Positions 22,801 to 36,872 of a stretch of DNA of 64,000 nt are shown here, piece after piece. Position 1 is the stretch's first letter. Each line of letters opens with the position of its first letter. The stretch comes from Sesamum alatum. Taxonomy: Eukaryota; Streptophyta; Magnoliopsida; Lamiales; Pedaliaceae. The position numbers and the translations under genes are program-made. A model generated the notes under the pieces. That model was not told where the DNA came from and ran no database searches. It worked only from the letters and a program-made list of their open reading frames with translations. The stretch spans positions 37,618,873 to 37,682,872 of the forward strand of contig JACGWO010000003.1 in NCBI GenBank assembly GCA_034509735.1, given 5' to 3'.

Positions 22801-25800
22801 CAGCACATGACTGAACCACAAAATTAATATCTTGACAAACCTTTTCGCAAAAATAATTAAGACGAGCATCATCAGCTTCTGCTATTGATTCTGTATCAAA
22901 ACGCTCATAAATCTGCAAGTTAATAATGTGAACTGTAAGAATAGGAATCAATTAACTGGAAGGCCTAGTTTTACCATTTTAAGGTTACGAGATTTCTAAT
23001 GATATTATGCATGCACATGCACACACATAGGCATGCATACATGTAATCTCAAATAATGTCAATTTGAAAGGACATAAATAGTATTTGCAAGCTCAGCCCG
23101 AGACAAACAGTAAACTTAATCAAAGATAATCATGATTCTCTTCTTGTAATCTGAAGAAAAGAAACAGTGATAAAAACTACAAATATTAATCTTCGCTCAC
23201 ACAATATAAGAAATTTCTGATTGATATACGTGAACCCAGAGATGAGGTCATTTGCCTCAGAGATTTAACTTATTGCAAGATCCCAACTTCTTACAATATC
23301 TAATAGCAATGGCCATGGAGGACACTCACCTGTCTCGCTTGAATTAATATTTTTGGAAGAACACCTTTATACTTGCACTCCAATTTGACCTGCAAAAGCA
23401 AAATTTTGTGATAATGGCTTCTATTCTCAAACAAAGAGATGGAAAGACTTTATAACAAATGCTTCTATTACCAAAACCTTGTTCGCTTTAGGGTAAGTAT
23501 TGTCAATGTAACAAAGTCCATTTAAATACTGAACAAGTTTCTGTTGATGCCAGAAATTTAACTCCAGAGTTCCAACTAGCAGAAAAATACCTAGAAAAAT
23601 CCCATGTAGGCAAATCAAGTAATAAGTCCTCCGTGTACCTAATGGAAACCCACACCCCAACTTTGGCCTTCGAAGGCTCTCCTTGAGAGTGTTTCCATTT
23701 CCTATTGTAACTAATAACCAGTATGGTAAACTCCAAATGTGGTCAACCAAATACGGGTATGACAGTAGGGATACTGGATATCCAGCCCAAAGATAATTCC
23801 ATCCCAAAGCTAGGGGAACAAAGAGCATATAAACGATGTTCACACAAATTTTAGGAGCATGCAGCATGCTTTGAACTAGTATATCCAGGACATGCACAAA
23901 CCTTTCCACGATAATTGAGGCAATGCTGATTAAACAAAGCGTTGATTTCTGCAAAAGCGGAAAGTGGAGGTTAACAAAGATGCCAGACCTGATATAACAT
24001 CGCATAAAAGGAGCAAATCAAGAGGCATATCCATCGAGCTACCGCTCATGTTAAAAACAAAATATGGCCCAATGCTAACACAATCAGAGAGGAATGAAGA
24101 GGAAGTAGATGAGTAGATGACAAAAGAAAGACAAACAGCAAGATACAAATCAGAATGCTACTGGTTATCACTGAATTTAGAAACCAGCCAAACAATCACG
24201 CTTCTATCTTCCTCTGACATTTAACTCTCACGGGTGCACCCATCTTTGTAACATTACTACTTGCGAAGAATAAAATAAGTATTCTAAATTTTATTACCTG
24301 GACTTATATGAGAACCTAAAATTATTGTTTGCCGATAGAAACGTGCTTGTCCATCTAGGTACCTGAAAATGAAGATGTTCAAGTTTTGCGAAAATTCTAA
24401 TCATGAACACACAAGGAAGAATCAAACAACTTATCACAATTCATCTTTCTCACCTCTAATTTTGGCAACATATCATTGCAGCAAATGTATTTGAGTGGAT
24501 CTAAGCAATCAATGCTTTAGATAACACAAGGTACTAATGATATTTGAAATTCAGTAAAGAATGATGAAGGATACCCAACATTACACTTCTCTCACAATAT
24601 ATTGTTCTTTGAAACATGAGAAACACATGACCAAAAGAGCAGCTCAAAAACATACCATGGCCTTATGCGCATAATATCAGTTCCATGTTGCTTAGATGGT
24701 AATCTATTCAACTGTTCAACAACTGTATTCACATGGGACCAATTCTGGAGGATTTCACAGAAAGAAATAGAGCAAATTTAGAATTATCAGTGACACAAAA
24801 ACATAATATGATTAAAGACCTCACTTGCACAGACAACTTACAAACCTGCATTAGCATGATATCTGCGTGGTCAATGATTAAGACCTGTTACATAAATTTT
24901 TCTCGTTAATTAGTATATGACAGATCAAAATTATTATCAAAATCATACTAGCATCCTGGATAACTCAAAATGATATGCTCACTTCTATGGAAGAAAGATA
25001 ATCAACATCTTTTTCTTTTTCAAGTTCTGCCTCCCCAATTTTCTGCAATGCAATATTGACAAGCTCAAGTCAATCATGCGTATTGCTGCTATATTGCAGG
25101 AAAAATTATTTAAAAATAAATGCAGAAAGACAAGTAAGAAGTAAAATATAATTAATATTCACGAAACAAGATGTGAGATATCTTTCACAGACTTCTCACA
25201 CAAACAAACATAATGAAGCATCTACAATACATAACATGCATCGATTAATTTAAAAAGTAACCATCTACAGTGAAAAGTTCATAATAGAGAAGGGTTTACA
25301 GTGATCAAGCCCAGAGGAGAAGCAACAATCATGTCCGACGTATAAAAATCACCGTACAACTTTATACCCCTGCAAAAGAGAGAAGAAATCAGAGTTAATA
25401 GATACTACCTCAGCTCGCAAATAACCACTTGCTGTTGTTTATGAAAAGTGAGTTGCTGTTGTTAACAGTCAATTGGATTAACTTCTCAATGCAATAGTGA
25501 ACAATTCAGTCAGATTATTAATAACGTATTTCAGTGGCACTAAACAAAAGACGAAACATAAGATTTAAAAGTTATAGAATATCAAAATTCTCGAAGAATC
25601 GGTGTAATAGGTCAAAGATTAGTTTGGGTACAACAGTAGCAAGACTCAGGGAACAACATATGCACATAACATATGACAATAGGACTTGATGCTGGGGACA
25701 TCAGCAACTCACTTTTCATAAACAGCAGCCCTTTCCCAAGTATTAACTTTATGAGATAGAAACTCAGCTTGTGAACAGTAACAAGAGTAGATATAGATGT

Positions 25801-28800
25801 ATGCCACTTCAAGTTGCTCAAATGCACCGAAGTCATGTTTGGATTGAAAATTTTGAATATAAGGAAAGGATTTGAAGTTAAAATTTTCATATTACTCCAC
25901 TATTGAACTGATTTTGCTCCCCTAATAATGATTAGAAAAAGAGTTGAAAATAGCTACCAAAGTATTTGACTAGCAGACATGTGCAATTATTTGTTACCAT
26001 AAACATCAGCCAAAGGACACAAATAATTTGCAGTACTGTTATTCAAAACTTTCTGCAGATTATGTAATTCAAGAAAGACTGCAAATTTTATGCAATGGTT
26101 TCTAACAATAAATATAGGTAAATGGATGACAATCTCATTCATAAGCTTACGCTATTAGAGAGGAAAAACATTTAACAACTAAAATCTTATTTATTCCAAG
26201 ACAAGCCCATGGAACCTTCTTAAGCGATGGTCACAGTGCCATGTCTATTAGGTCAACCTGTCTCAGGTACCTATTCAATGCCAGCATTACCTAAAAGCTT
26301 ACCTATTAGAGACAAAAAAATCTTTGACATTTTTCTTCCAACAAAAGTAGTGAAGCTTTACCATGCAATAAGCTTAAGACATTTATCATCACATGGAGAA
26401 TGTATGTTAAGCTTCTGCAATGACCAACCATGTAAGAAGCTAAATTCCTTAGGTTTCGAAAGGGAATAAGTATACGAGTCTTTGTCTGTGAGGATCATTG
26501 TAGACTTCTGATAACTACAGGCCAGGGTAAATTACAATATAAAGAATCAACTAAAAGACACTACAACAAAGTTCATTTCATTGAGCTCTATTAAATGCCA
26601 AGAGTCTTACTTGTTGGTAAACTTTACGCCTATCATAAAGTGATCATTGTCATTATCCCTACCAAGCAATGCTTGGAAGTCGGGAGGTTTTGCAGACTTC
26701 TTGCTTTGAGAGATTTCTGAGGCATCGTCTTCATCTCTGCTCTCAGTTCTTCCAGAACCAAACTCTTCGTAGAAGCGCTCCAAATTTTCCACATTAGCCT
26801 GTTGAGAACAAAGGAGATATCTAATCTGACTATCCATAAGGAGGGAACATTCTACACTATCATCCAGTGCATTATAGTCAAACAGATATCTTTGCAAGAA
26901 AAGAGCAAAACTAATCCTCAAGCACTAGTCTGGAGCTACCTTATAGAGTGAATAATGAGCATATTCCCATGAACCATAATTTGAGTATAATAGCATGACA
27001 GAATGCATATTTGAGGAAGAAGGAATGATGGGGATAAACGGACAAGAAAATGCAGATGCTGAAAGGCCATCTTATAAAGAGGAGTGCATAATTTGAATCA
27101 GAACTCCCGTTAAATAAAATTACACTATGTATCATCGACATACCAATTCCAACAATTACTTTGACTCCTATACTGCTCTGAGTCTTATAAATGCATTAAG
27201 TACGCCTGAATCGTTCAACAGTAACTTCAACTAAGTACCTTCATATCCTATAGGATACTCAATACTGTACAATATAATAAGGCAAAAGGCTCAAGATTTA
27301 ATTCTGAGTCACCAAATATCTCAAATTCGGCGTACATTCAGATAACTAGCCATATGAAAACATTTTTCCAGTGTACGTATAAGCTAACCTTCATATTAAT
27401 GGTTTTACACCTGATTCTATAGCATTCCTAGCGTTTGGAGAAAAAAAAATCTACTCGAAGCATAATATAAGAGAATTATAATTACCTTATGCTTGGAAGG
27501 AGTCAACTGGATCAATCTCTTGACAACCCTGCGTGCAATACCAGCTAGTGGCAAAAGGATCAGAACCTGAACAGAGCAAGAAATCAGCAAGGTGAATCCA
27601 ATGCCACAATGATACCGCACGCACATGTCACATAGAGTGCAGTGAAACCCCCAAATGAGCTTTCTGCCATGACATTCACAGTGGTCCACAAATACAAAAA
27701 AATCAAATAGAGAATGTTTATTCGAGAATGATATATGCAACCGTTTATATATTCCGAAAGCAAAGGCAGGAGGGAACCGATTCCTATAATGATTAAGCAA
27801 GAGGAAAATCACCTAGCAATTAGGTTCTGCATTTTCAGGATACCAATTAGTTACTGACTGGTCTACTCGGTCGTTGACGGCAGATCAAAGTGGATTTATA
27901 AAAAGATGTAACAAAGATGAAGTACACAACTATTCAACAGGATACTTATATATTATAGTACACCGCAATAAAGCCCGTGAAAGCACAAGAACATACCTTG
28001 GGACGGGTAAATCCACGATCAAGATAGGGATCACCTTCAACACTTTTTCCCTCCAAAATCTCTTGATCTTTAGCCAATTTCTTTTCATTTTTTCCCATAA
28101 GATCTCTACTTCTAAAGATATGATTCAACTGCAGAAAATAATCACCACATTTAATTCATACAAGATGATGGCAGCTCAGAAATTTGTAGCTACAAGGCGA
28201 ACTAAACAACGTCCCAGTTTAAGAAAAAAGGTATTAGGTGATGATTATATATCTGCTGGTCGAAAACTTGCACATAGTCTGATAGTCATAAAAAAGTAAA
28301 GGGTCATGTACATACGGAATGCATGAGGTAAGCATCCATTATACTTGAATCTTCCTCCGTTCCTTTGAGGTAAAACGGCTTCTTGTTGTGGTGCATTATA
28401 TCATAATAGCTGTTGCCTAAAAAAGGCCACAGAATCAGATATAGCATTAAAATCCATCCACGGTTACCAGATAAATCAATATTCGTAACAGAAAGTAACA
28501 ATCAAACACAACTATAAATGGAAGGATCGTCAAAGAAATTTTTCAGCCTCCCACTGCTACTCTCTCCCTCCCCAAGCCCACTAACAAATAAAAGAATGGT
28601 TAAAAAAATGAAAAGCAACATTATGAGAAATATTAAGACCAAGAATACATTTTCAGAAACAATAAAGCAGTACTGCTGGGTGGTAATCTGAAACAAAAAA
28701 GAAAAAGCAATCCAACACATCAAGTGACAACTTTTTACACTAAAATGGAAGACTTTTCGTCAGAAAAATTAACTCAAAATATCAAATATATTCGGGATGA

Positions 28801-31800
28801 AAAGTTTACAAAATACAGCTCCGTAACTACTGATAGTGCTTCATTCAAGCACCGAAACAGACATTGAGATGGGATTTATGTTCATTTTACTCTTTTTTCT
28901 TTTCCTTTACTTTCTCCAAATATTTGAAGCATTCACCATCTAAACATTCTACTCGAATGTAAAAGCAAAGGAGGGGCAGATGTTGTATAATTTGGTATTT
29001 ACGTTCTCAGCCAATACGGATGGTGCTAAACCTGTTGATGAACCATACCGCAATCAGGGAGTTGACTGCTCTCCTTTCTCATAGTTTCAGGGTAAAATCG
29101 GGTGGTATACTGCATACATTGAATGGCCAGAAATTGGATGACTGCTCACTAGGAGAAAGAGAGACTTAGATGCTTGGAACATAGTATCATGCACTAATTT
29201 AGAGGAACGTAGGAAATCCTCCAAAGATTTTGAATATCCTATTTGCACCCCATAATGCAACCCTAACATAATGGTTTCTGATAGACCTCTCAAATAGACA
29301 CAGTAGACCACTGCTGCATTCCTTTATATGGTTAATAACATTAAATCAAACAGTGAATTCAAATTATCTAAGCCCCGTACTCCCCAAGGTCGACTTCATT
29401 CTAACATCTACAGTGGAGGGCTGAAATCTCCTGAGAAAACCCATCCATTAATGACACCGACAAAAGCTGTCTACGAAAGCTATGCAGTGCTGGTTACTCT
29501 CCACATATGTCTGCAACCTGCAAGTGGTCCTTTCAATATATGCACTTGACTCATTTCACCCAGAAGATCAGTGAATAACGTAGATAATTAGTTAACCCAG
29601 AGATAAAGCTGACAACCAGCCTTATGTGCTGTAAACCCCAGAAAACTGTAAGCCGTTGAGTCCAACAGCCCAACCATCCATCTTCAGACATAATTATTTC
29701 CCATTTGGTTATTTTCATTTCAGATTATCTTCTATTCCAAATATATGCTGCAGAATGTTTACAAGGGCAATATTTCTCAGTTGAATAAAAATGTTAACAT
29801 TGTCATACAGATACCTCAAGCAATTTCATCGTGGTTTCCAAATTTTGCAGATCACGGCTCTAGTTCATAAGATATTGTATCCATATATACTAAAGGAACC
29901 AATAGCCACTTTATGTGGGAAACAAAACAATTACTACTAGTATCTAATAGTAGAGAACCACGAGTTGGACAATCATGAGCTATTGAGGGCTTTTCTGGGC
30001 TAAATGGCTAATCAACCCAGTAAAAGAGTGCTTGTAATCTGAAATTTACACACATCTCAAGCAGCTCAAGATGACCACAATGACAACAGGAAACTCCTGA
30101 CATAGGGCAAACGTAAAATACCATACAGTTTAGTAACCACTTCTAGTTCTCCATAAGTAACATGTGCCATAGCAAGCAGAAGACATCTTCAATACAATAT
30201 ATTAAAGTTATATAGGAAGCTTCAACATATGTCTGCTCATGACAGCTTATTTAATTTACTTACAAATAGAGAAAAATGATCTCTGTTTGGATTGATGAAA
30301 TTCACTGCGTGCAGAAGCCTCATAGCTTTCCAACCAATGCTTGTATAACCTTGGCTTTAAGCCATAACTAGAATCCATGTCCGAATCCTACATGTAAAAA
30401 CTCTTTGTTATGGCCAGTACACAGTGCCTTTAAAGAAAATACAAGATGGGGCATATAGTTCAATCCCCAACTTAGTGCCTCAGATCCTCTCGAAGTTTGA
30501 CAAACACAATCATCAATATTAAGAAGTCTTGGAAAATGAGAAAAATGAGTGCTACAATCAAATTTCAGGTGGCTGATTCTCATCAATGCCCTAGAAACAA
30601 GCTACAAACAGGAATTCTGTCTGAACTCATTACTTCATTGGACGTTACTTAAACAATTTAACCAAAGTTGTGGAATATAAAAAGGCAATGGAAACTTATG
30701 TGGTCATTGAGCTCCTCCAAACCTCGTCAACATATGTTCTTTCATTCTTATAACTTCCCTGCCCTGCACCCAGCTTCTACCAAAGGTACTTAAATCATCT
30801 GCAAGAGGGCTACCCATTTAATACCTCATCTGCAGACAGCTTATGTTTAGTCAACTATTTTAAAGTCCTCTTCTGATCCCTGTTTAATAAGAGTTAGGTG
30901 GTGATATGTAACTACTCATATATGAGCTCATTCACCCCCAGATAATAAACTTTAGAGAAGATTTCTGAGGCCTTGTGCATGATTTCTATGACATTGAAAT
31001 CAAAAACTCAACTGAATATGATTTTCTTTCTCTTGCCAAAAAGTCAGACGCCCTTCGCAAATAAATCCATCTAACAGAACTTACAGTTGTTGCTTGAATT
31101 CAGAATTTCATGTCTTTCAAGTTGTAACCCCTTTCAAATAATTCAGCAATATTTTGTAGATACAATCTCATTAATACTAACTTAGGAGAAGAATCTGATA
31201 GACGACATCTTAATATTTTGACTTAACAATATTAGCTAAATAAGTTGATTATAAATACAACAAGAAAGGATAAGTGCTGGAACAAGAACGTCCACAGAAC
31301 AGCATCAACAACCATTTCAATTTTGGAGTGCTGATTCCAGCAAAAGAAAGGCGTATGAGTTCTACAATGTGCAACTTTAGTGGAAGCCTACAGCAATAAT
31401 ATGCTACAGACACAGCCGCAAGAACAGCTGATGCCACAATAGTATCAAAGTAAACAACTATGATAATAAAATTTCAATCAAACAACTAAAGAACTGAGAA
31501 TGTGCAGTTACATATGATTAAATGATCACATGAGAAAGCAAGGTGAAAAGAAAGGGAACATGAGACGAAACCTTGAGAAAGCATGCTCCTGTTCCTCTCC
31601 AACTGCAATTTGACATGTTGAGAGCAGGCATCTTCCATGTGTACTTCCATTTTCTTTTCATAATATTGTCAACCTCTTCAGATGCTAGTTTGTAACTCAA
31701 ATGATTGTGAAAGGTACTGCAACGAAGAGATCCACAAGTAAAGTTTTTCATCAGTTGAAACAAAGGGACGACTCCGCATAAATCAGTATATATTCGTTTC

Positions 31801-34800
31801 CATTAGTTTTCCCTCAGGCCAACCAAGCACACTTAGAAGACTAGTTTAACCAAACACCAAAGCAAAAAGTGTTTTCCTTTGCATAGACTACAGAACAATC
31901 ATAACAATGATCTATAATAAAACAAAGCTCTGTACTTCTCCAATCACCCCCTAGACCTTATACGGCAACTTTATACGCTACTTATTAGAAGGGTTTACTA
32001 AACCTGGACCTGTGAAATAGTGTAATTACACTTTACCCCCTCGAAATTCAAAAATTACGCCTGGATTGGAACCTTTTCAAAAATGCTCCATTTACAATCA
32101 TATCCTTGCCATTAGAATTTAGATGGAAAATGTTGGCATCAACATAAATTTTAAGTCAACTTTCAATTTTGTCCTCACCCCAAGGGTTACACTATACTCC
32201 CTCGAACTTCAAAAATTACGTCTGGATTGGATCCTTTTACAAAATGCTCCATTTACAATCATATCCTTGCCATTATAATTCAGATGGAAATTTTGGAATC
32301 AACATAAATTTTAAGTCAACTTCCAATTTTGTCCTCACCCCAAGGGTCCCTATAAATTACTAAATAAAATATCCTTTAGTATTGTGAAACTTCTGAAATT
32401 GTAAATGTAATGTATATATAGTTCAAAGGGGGAAAATGAACACAAAGTACTATTATGCTATTATAGGATTGAAGATGAAAAAGATAGCCGTTTGTGTGGT
32501 TTTTTCATCTTTCAACAGATACAGACTGAGTTATGACCATTATGCACTATCACATAAAACTATTTTGTTAAGCACTTCTTCTAATGTTGTACAACAGAAA
32601 TACAAAAAAGAAAAATTCTAGAAAAAACAATATGGAAAATGAAAACAATTGTGATAATTCTAGGACGACAAAGAATCCCAAATCCCAAAAGGTTGTTTTT
32701 ACAATTGTTTTATAAATTATTGGTATAAACCTAATAATTTTAGTAACTTTCATGCTATTGCTGACCTGGAAGATTGTTTTCCAGTAATGTACTTAATATA
32801 GTATCACAAGAAGAACTAATTCTTGGTTACCTCATAACTTTTATACAAAACACATTATTATTATCTCATGAAGATACATTTTTTTAATATATAAATATTA
32901 CACAGCTATCACCATTTTCAAACATCACAACACACCCAATTAGTAAGACTATTACATACACTTTCTTAAAACTATATTAACTTCACAAGAACACTTCTTA
33001 GCATTACATAGGCAAATCACATTATAATCAATGTTACATACACCAACAAGAACATATATAATAACTATGTGAATGCTAATAACATAAACATAATTAAAGA
33101 AATAAAAGACATACATTCTTATGAACATAATTAAAGAAATGAAAAATATACATTCTTATGAACATAATTAAAGAAATAAAAGACATACATTCTTATGAAC
33201 ATAATTAAAGAAATGAAAGATATACATTCTTATGAACATAATTAAAGAAATAAAAGACATACATTCTTAAAAATGTAGGGTTTTCCTAATTAGTCCTCCA
33301 AGCTTTGCCTCAAAACATTGAAGAACCCACCAAAAAAAAAGTCTCACCTTCAACCGTATAAACATAACTATTCCTCCAATTATAAACATTACAAATACAT
33401 CGAAGGTAGAATGGTCATTTAATAAATTTATTGTTTAACTGTTTTTTTATAATACAAGCTATATTTCCAAGTAAATACTTATTAGTTACCGAAAAATGAG
33501 AATGAAGTAGTTGAAGACATACGTACAAAGATTTTTATGATATATTAGGCTTCTTCAAACGAGTAAACTGTTCAATCAAGAAATATAAACTAATATATGA
33601 ACAAATATTTTAGTTCCAAATAAAACCTAAATGATCCAGAAACTTAACTTAAACTTAAAAGTCATCAATGATATATCCAGTTTGAAATTGTTTGATCTAT
33701 CATTATTTGGCACCAATAAAAATGTCAAAGCCACTATTATATAAAGTCGAATATCACAAGAATACAAATCTAGCCTTATAGTTCAAGAAAGAAGAACATA
33801 TCCCAAAGTTTGAAATATAGAACTGGGACTGGTTACAGTCTCATGAAAAGAAATCCAAGAATCATGAATAAACTCAAAATCATGATAGTCGCAAATAACG
33901 CAGCAAGTTCAAAAGAGATAGATTACTAAGAGAGCAGTAGATTTTGCTCAAAGAAAAAAAAATATTGGTTCTTTCTTTAAGATCTAGAAAACATCACTTC
34001 TCCAATGCTGCAAGGTAGGATGAGTAATCTTCAAAGACGCAAGCAATTAACACCAGAATATAGAGCTAAAAGCTGAAGAATAAACTATCATAAATGGGAA
34101 GCCTTTTTACAGCTATCATATTTCAGGCTTGGATTTTTCTACGCACAGCCAAATTTCCAAATGCTAGCTCAGGCAATCTTTTCCAAGAAAACCCCTTCCC
34201 ACCATCTAATAATATATATTCAATCTTCCAGAGAATGGCATATATCAGGAATAAAGTATGAACTACTAACAAGTGAACATGAGAAGACCTTATGATGACA
34301 GATGGCTGACTATTCACTCTAGAGTCGCTTTCTTCATCTGTGTCAGACAGCTCTTCTTCTTCTTCTTCTTCTTCTTCTTCATCATCATCATCATCATCAT
34401 CTGATCCAACATCTTCACTCTGTTCCACACCAGTTTTTTTGCCATTTCCAACAGTGTAACTCCTAGAAGACTTACTATCATTTCCTAAATTCAGGGAAGA
34501 CGCAATGGAAATTAGAACAATAAAATGATCCTCATCCTCAACAAGGACTTAAAAGTATATGGATCTAAAGACTAAGGCAATTTCAACTTCAGAGTTCCAA
34601 AGACTTCAGTAAACAGAAAAGGAAATGAGTATTGTTCTCTTCACAAGTGTGATTATTGAAGGAAATCAAGAGATAACATCTTAGAGTAGTGGATTGCATA
34701 GACATTAGCACTTCCTAAAGACTAGTTCACAACTTCTTCCACAATATATCAGACTATTCTTAGTCATTGTTTCGGCATGGCCTTGTCTGATAGGCTATTG

Positions 34801-36872
34801 AGGAGACGGCATGCATTTGTAATTCATTACACTATTGTACAAAATTCTATCATGCATATACTCATTAAGAACTTCATAACTTCTCATGAACATCCTTTCC
34901 TTAAGCGTATACAACTAGTGACTTACCAATGCAGCCTTTCTACTCAATACTGATTCAACAATTGGCGAATTTACCTGTCTAGTCTCTTCCAATGGCAAAC
35001 ACAAAAAAGGTCTGCCATGATGCAACAAGTAGCAACCTACCTACTATCAATCTTAATTCTACTGGGAAAATGCTGGGTACTATAGCCACATCCACATATT
35101 GTCCATAAGTACATTATGGCTGGTAGTATGAAGATGCCAGTCCTCGAAGTCCCAGAAGTGAATGTGTATGAAAAACATAAAACCTAAGCAATTTCAAATC
35201 AAGTTCAGCATCCAGATTCATGATGTTAACAAAAAGTTGGGACTCCTCTGGGCAGCAAGAGCGAGAGAAAGAATGAAGAAGCCCAAATTACAATATTCTA
35301 TTATATACTGTTATTAGTTTTCCACACAAGACTACATTCTTTGATCTTTTAGATCCCACCTATGGGATGACTATTTGTTTTCCACCTTAAATTGGGCATC
35401 CTTTAAAGCTAATGCAATAATTTTAGATTGAAGTGAACTTTGCATTCTAGAATGCACAACTTTTAAATGCAACCTGACAAGGCCATATTGCCAAATTCCT
35501 CATAGTCAATGCAATTAAGAATGATGACATTTAACCCAAGAGCATCTAAGAACATGCCACTGTATTTACAGGGTGAAGTCATCAACTAGTTTTTTTACGT
35601 TATAGTAACAGACTGATCTAATTCTGTTTACCATGTAAATGGATATAGATATAGCCACATTAAGGTCTCTTCTGGATCAATAAAGAACCTCGGATTATTT
35701 AGCCCCAAACCTAGAGCATAACAAGGAGTCTGGCTTGTGCATGCATTATTATAGAGAAGTGTGAAATTTTTGGTCTATTATTACCATTCTCACCATCATC
35801 CTTTTCTTCTGACTCACTAAGAGATTCTGCATCACTATCTTCATCTTCATCTGTGTCACTTTCCCCTTGTTCTTCTCTTTGCCTACTCAGAAGAGAATCA
35901 TAAAAAAAAAATTATATTATAACTAAAGCATCCAAAATATTTACTAAATGAAGATATAAGAAATTTTAGGTCATAACACCATTAGTTACTTAAAAATTCT
36001 AATGTGATTCATTTTTCATTGAAATCCAGTATCATTGCGAGAGCGTTATTGCTTTTGGTCTTTTTGTTTTCAAAAGATTTTTTGGGGATCATAAACTTCC
36101 TAATACAGCAATGAGAGAGTAATTACTCAATTTCAGAAATCAGTGAAATTACTGTTCAAAGACCCTTCTCTTTGCCCAAACAACAGCAGTTAAATACAAA
36201 TTTCTGATTCATGAAATTAAACAGATGCTAGAACATAAACACCAAAACCCGAATTCCAACATGCACTCCTCATCATAAGTTCCTAACCAATTCAATTACA
36301 TAGATAACAACTGAAACAAGAAAACCTTGCACCAGAGAGCTCAGTTTTACCTTCTCCTCAAAGCATTTGCAACAGACACATTGCGCGACCCCAGCTTCTT
36401 CAACAAATCATCATACATTGTAGGCTCTCTATATGAAACTTTTCCCGCTTCTTCCACCTCAGAATCGCCATCCATCTGCTCCTCAGACAACTCCTCTGTA
36501 TCCACAAAGTATAACCGTCACATTTCAATGGAACAACAACAAAAATAACAAAAAAATTACTCTCCACTTCAAAACACTTGAAGAAATCTCAACATGCCTG
36601 AGTCGTCAATCTCCGCCGGAGAATCCTCCTCATATTCGACAGGCTTCTTCTCCACACTTCTCCTTGCTTTACTCGGTCTACTAAACCCTACTCCATAAAT
36701 TCAGAAACCAAACAGTTTACCTACAATGGAGAGAAAAAACAAAAAAACAAAGCTTGAACATTATGCATTACACATCGTGTCTCCACATACCGCCTCTCCC
36801 TATCTTCCTCGACTTTGCGCGTACGAGACCCTCCTTGGGCCTCCGAGAACTCTGTCGCTTTAGGGTTCTCAT
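19805..36872 (-). CDS. UTP25: U3 snoRNA-associated protein 25 homologue (UTP25/NOF1/DEF family), 25 exons
   Basis: A nucleolar factor of the small-subunit processome, needed for early pre-18S rRNA cleavage. Exons, 5' to 3': 36872-36791, 36687-36598, 36495-36351, 35882-35785, 34484-34289, 31716-31572, 30387-30264, 28416-28316, 28128-27997, 27566-27486, 26798-26611, 25369-25300, 25042-24983, 24884-24846, 24744-24656, 24362-24298, 23948-23902, 23389-23330, 22912-22841, 21934-21905, 21815-21721, 21593-21488, 20640-20578, 20491-20420, 19879-19805. They sum to 2325 nt, 774 aa, close to known homologues (about 750). The N-terminus is basic; residues about 45-205 are acidic with a D/E run; the rest is the helicase-like Utp25 domain with recognisable blocks such as DIMHHNKKPFYLKG, DPYLDRGFTRPKVLILLP and RIVGSTAAKRMV. 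Every junction keeps the frame. Intron 2 uses a GC donor; all others are GT-AG. The start codon region contains AACCCTAAA, a telo-box-like motif. Confidence 0.93.
32027..32347. repeat. Two-copy direct repeat of about 161 bp in UTP25 intron 5
   Basis: Units at about 32027-32187 and 32188-32347 share 'caaaaattacg(c/t)ctggattgga' and 'acaatcatatccttgccatta' and end 'gtcctcaccccaagggt'. The units differ at only a few positions. The sequence style resembles a terminal repeat of the local MITEs. Confidence 0.75.
33087..33270. repeat. Tandem array of five 37-bp units in UTP25 intron 5
   Basis: The unit begins AACATAATTAAAGAAAT and ends ACATTCTTATG. Odd units contain 'aaaagacatac' and even units 'gaaa(a/g)atatac', so the array alternates two types and may have grown as 74-bp dimers. 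It is not coding. Confidence 0.85.
34346..34400 (-). repeat. Acidic codon repeat in UTP25 exon 5
   Basis: Consecutive GAT then GAA/GAG codons give an aspartate run followed by a glutamate run within the acidic N-terminal part of UTP25. Such runs are common in nucleolar proteins and prone to length variation. Confidence 0.85.
36596..36597 (-). other. GC splice donor of UTP25 intron 2
   Basis: Exon 2 ends TCAG and the intron begins GCATGT. Joining to the AG before 36495 restores codon GAG and the frame. No in-frame GT alternative is available nearby. GC-AG introns are a known minority class. Confidence 0.65.

Noticed and set aside
23427..24005. 192-codon open frame on the minus strand
   Set aside because: It runs across UTP25 introns and two real exons in a different frame; the correct frames are explained by UTP25.
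27417..27812. 131-codon open frame on the minus strand
   Set aside because: Its only conserved part is UTP25 exon 10; the rest is intron translation.
33087..33270. Regular repeats that could suggest a CRISPR-like array
   Set aside because: The units are directly adjacent with no unique spacers, and the locus is an intron of a plant gene.
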